From assembly GCA_020062065.1 (NCBI GenBank), contig JAGUWZ010000119.1, positions 1-5,526 of the forward strand: a stretch of DNA of 5,526 nucleotides, written 5' to 3'. This document shows positions 4,025-5,526 of this stretch, in pieces. A program made the translations under genes and the position numbers. Within the stretch, counting starts at the first letter, position 1. Each line of letters begins with the position of its first letter. The notes under the pieces are model-generated. The model ran no database searches, was not told the origin of the DNA, and worked only from the letters and a program-made list of their open reading frames with translations. Source of the DNA: Candidatus Omnitrophota bacterium (GTDB lineage Bacteria; Omnitrophota; Gorgyraeia; Gygaellales; Profunditerraquicolaceae).

Positions 4025-5515
4025 TTATTTTGTTCTGGTAATTACTAATTGATACCATAAAGTAAGGAAACTATTAATAAACCAATATAACACTAATCCA
4101 GCAGGCATGTTATAGAAAAAAATTCCAAACATAATTGGGAAGACTATCATCATTAATTTCTGCTGTTCTACACCAGTACTGCTCATTTTAGCCATGGAAG
4201 TTTTTTGCTGAATGAACATTCCTATTGCCATTAAAATTGGTAAAAGATTAAAATATTGACCTAAAAAAGGTAGTTCCACGGGGAACCGAAATAAACGGTC
4301 TGATTCAGATAAATCTTTTATCCAAAGAAAACCAGCTCCTTTTAGGGCAATCGAGCGAGATAAAACCTGGTAAAGGGCAAAAAAAATCGGGATTTGTAGA
4401 ATTAAAGGCAGGCAGCCCCCAAAAGGATTAACTTTGTGCTTACGATATAACTCCATAATCTCTTTATTTAATCTCTGAGTATTGTTTTTATATAACTTTC
4501 TTAATTCTTCTATTTGCGGCTGCATAAGTTGCATTTCCTTCATAGATTTCATTTGCTTTAATGTTAGTGGATAAAGGACAATATAAATAGTCAGACTTAA
4601 TATTATTATTGCCAAACCCCAGTTATGTACGAGAAAAAAGAAAAAATCGAGTAATTTTAATAAAAGTTGAGCAATCAAATCCAATTTGCCATAATGAATT
4701 ATTGCCTGCCAATCTGGATTAATAGCTTTAATTAACTTTAAGTCTTGTGGCCCCAAATAGATATGAAATTTTTGTCTTAGTTCAGAATCTGGCGCAATTT
4801 GTAATTCCGGAGAGATTATTCCTATTTCGGACTGATGAGGAGAAATTTTTTTGATAAAACCTGTATAGCTTTCTCCAGGGGGCTGAATAATGGCACAAAA
4901 ATATCTATCACGTAACCCTATAAATTTCAAATAATTAAATGAATTTTCTTTACGGATATTTGCATAAGAAATTTTGTCTTTTTCGGCAATAGTTACGTCA
5001 TGATAGGGCATCTGATTTTTATTAGGCGTATAATCCAATACACCTAAAATTAAAGGCAGGTTAATCTTTAGGGTAGAAGACGAGATATTTTGAATTTTTA
5101 TCTCTAACATTATGTCATAATTGGACTTAGAGAAAAGAAAATCTTTAATAATGTTTTTATCTTTATCGCGGTAAGAATATATAACTTCATTGTTTGCAGT
5201 AGGTTGTCTTTTAAAAGCCATGGCTTCATTGCCTACCAATAAACTGTATTTCAAAGGGAATTTATAGAACTGGTAATCTTCAAATATAATTTCCCTTATC
5301 GCTGCCTGAGGCTCAATGAAAATGAGCTTTGATTTTCCACTCATATATTCAAATTCCGATAACAAAGGAAGTTCTTGCGAGGACTTTATCAAGGGTTCTA
5401 TTGTTGGCGCCACAATCTGTGGCTGGGGGGCAGTTACAGGTCTAGTTATCAACTTAGATGAAACAAGAAGGACTAAAAAAGATAGCGTTAAAGCTAAAAT
5501 AAGTCGTCTTTCCAT
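4025..5515 (-). CDS. yidC: Membrane protein insertase YidC
   Basis: This 496-residue protein is a complete YidC of the Gram-negative type, somewhat shorter than the 548 residues of E. coli. An N-terminal anchor (residues 5-22) is followed by a periplasmic beta-rich domain (about 55-275), with blocks such as LPLILGVLDYTPNKNQ and FIGLRDRYFCAIIQPP. The insertase core then has TM2 (about 296-318), the cytoplasmic coiled-coil hairpin (about 322-361), TM3 with VNPFGGCLPLILQIPIFFALY (362-382), TM4 (423-436), TM5 (454-468) and TM6 (472-492, with MPAGLVLYW). It inserts and folds inner-membrane proteins, alone or with SecYEG. The arginine normally found five residues before the proline of the YPLT motif in TM2 is tyrosine here (Y311, codon 4585-4583). 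A parS-like site lies in the gene at 4273-4286. No clear Shine-Dalgarno is seen in the 11 bases available before the ATG; the upstream neighbour is outside the window. Confidence 0.97.
   Translation of the reverse strand: MERRLILALTLSFLVLLVSSKLITRPVTAPQPQIVAPTIEPLIKSSQELPLLSEFEYMSGKSKLIFIEPQAAIREIIFEDYQFYKFPLKYSLLVGNEAMAFKRQPTANNEVIYSYRDKDKNIIKDFLFSKSNYDIMLEIKIQNISSSTLKINLPLILGVLDYTPNKNQMPYHDVTIAEKDKISYANIRKENSFNYLKFIGLRDRYFCAIIQPPGESYTGFIKKISPHQSEIGIISPELQIAPDSELRQKFHIYLGPQDLKLIKAINPDWQAIIHYGKLDLIAQLLLKLLDFFFFLVHNWGLAIIILSLTIYIVLYPLTLKQMKSMKEMQLMQPQIEELRKLYKNNTQRLNKEIMELYRKHKVNPFGGCLPLILQIPIFFALYQVLSRSIALKGAGFLWIKDLSESDRLFRFPVELPFLGQYFNLLPILMAIGMFIQQKTSMAKMSSTGVEQQKLMMIVFPIMFGIFFYNMPAGLVLYWFINSFLTLWYQLVITRTK
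4273..4286. promoter_or_regulatory. Second parS-like site, inside yidC
   Basis: GTTCCACGGGGAAC matches the parS core GTTCCACGTGGAAC at 13 of 14 bases, differing at the same position (9) as the site at 3474-3487. It is read on the minus strand through codons for FPVEL in the YidC loop before TM4. parS sites within coding sequence near the origin are usual, and a hairpin-terminator explanation does not apply here. Confidence 0.6.
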
Positions 5516-5526
5516 AGTTCTGTTAA

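Overview
This AT-rich window carries bacterial housekeeping genes on the minus strand, so transcription runs from high to low coordinates. The order is yidC, then a Jag N-terminal-domain gene, parA and parB. After these come a type II toxin-antitoxin pair and an uncharacterised secreted protein. The only plus-strand coding sequence is the last 26 codons of what looks like a transposase, at the left edge. YidC has the Gram-negative layout (N-terminal anchor plus a large periplasmic domain before the insertase core), so the host should be a diderm. The yidC-jag-parA-parB order is that of a chromosomal origin region, not a plasmid. The lineage cannot be fixed from the sequence. The compact gene order, low GC and many short palindromic intergenic repeats would fit an uncultured candidate phylum such as Omnitrophota, but that is a guess.

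Right part (3495-5526): yidC encodes the membrane insertase. A 323-bp gap full of inverted repeats separates it from a 68-residue gene holding only the N-terminal domain of Jag/KhpB. No reading frame for the usual KH and R3H RNA-binding domains follows; parA begins 44 bp later. The mnmE, mnmG and rsmG genes that often lie between jag and parA are absent.

Middle part (1546-3494): parA and parB encode the chromosome partition ATPase and the CTP-dependent DNA clamp. Two 14-bp sequences each match the parS core GTTCCACGTGGAAC at 13 of 14 positions. One lies between jag and parA and one lies inside yidC, so a complete ParABS system appears to be present. The 192-bp parA-parB gap holds two diverged tandem copies of a 67-68 bp unit, each with a hairpin, and one hairpin base pair has changed in a compensatory way.

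Left part (1-1545): a non-coding, palindrome-rich stretch follows parB. It is followed by a RelE/ParE-type toxin and ribbon-helix-helix antitoxin with a near-consensus promoter and a likely operator of three 8-bp half-sites. A 32-bp direct repeat (29/32 identical) brackets the toxin-antitoxin unit. Beyond it lie the secreted protein gene and the insertion-sequence end, so this side is an accessory patch next to the core partition locus.

No rRNA, tRNA or CRISPR array was seen. The most interesting points are the two parS sites, the covarying tandem hairpins between parA and parB, the symmetric ATCGGGA element, the stand-alone Jag_N gene and the loss of the conserved YidC arginine.
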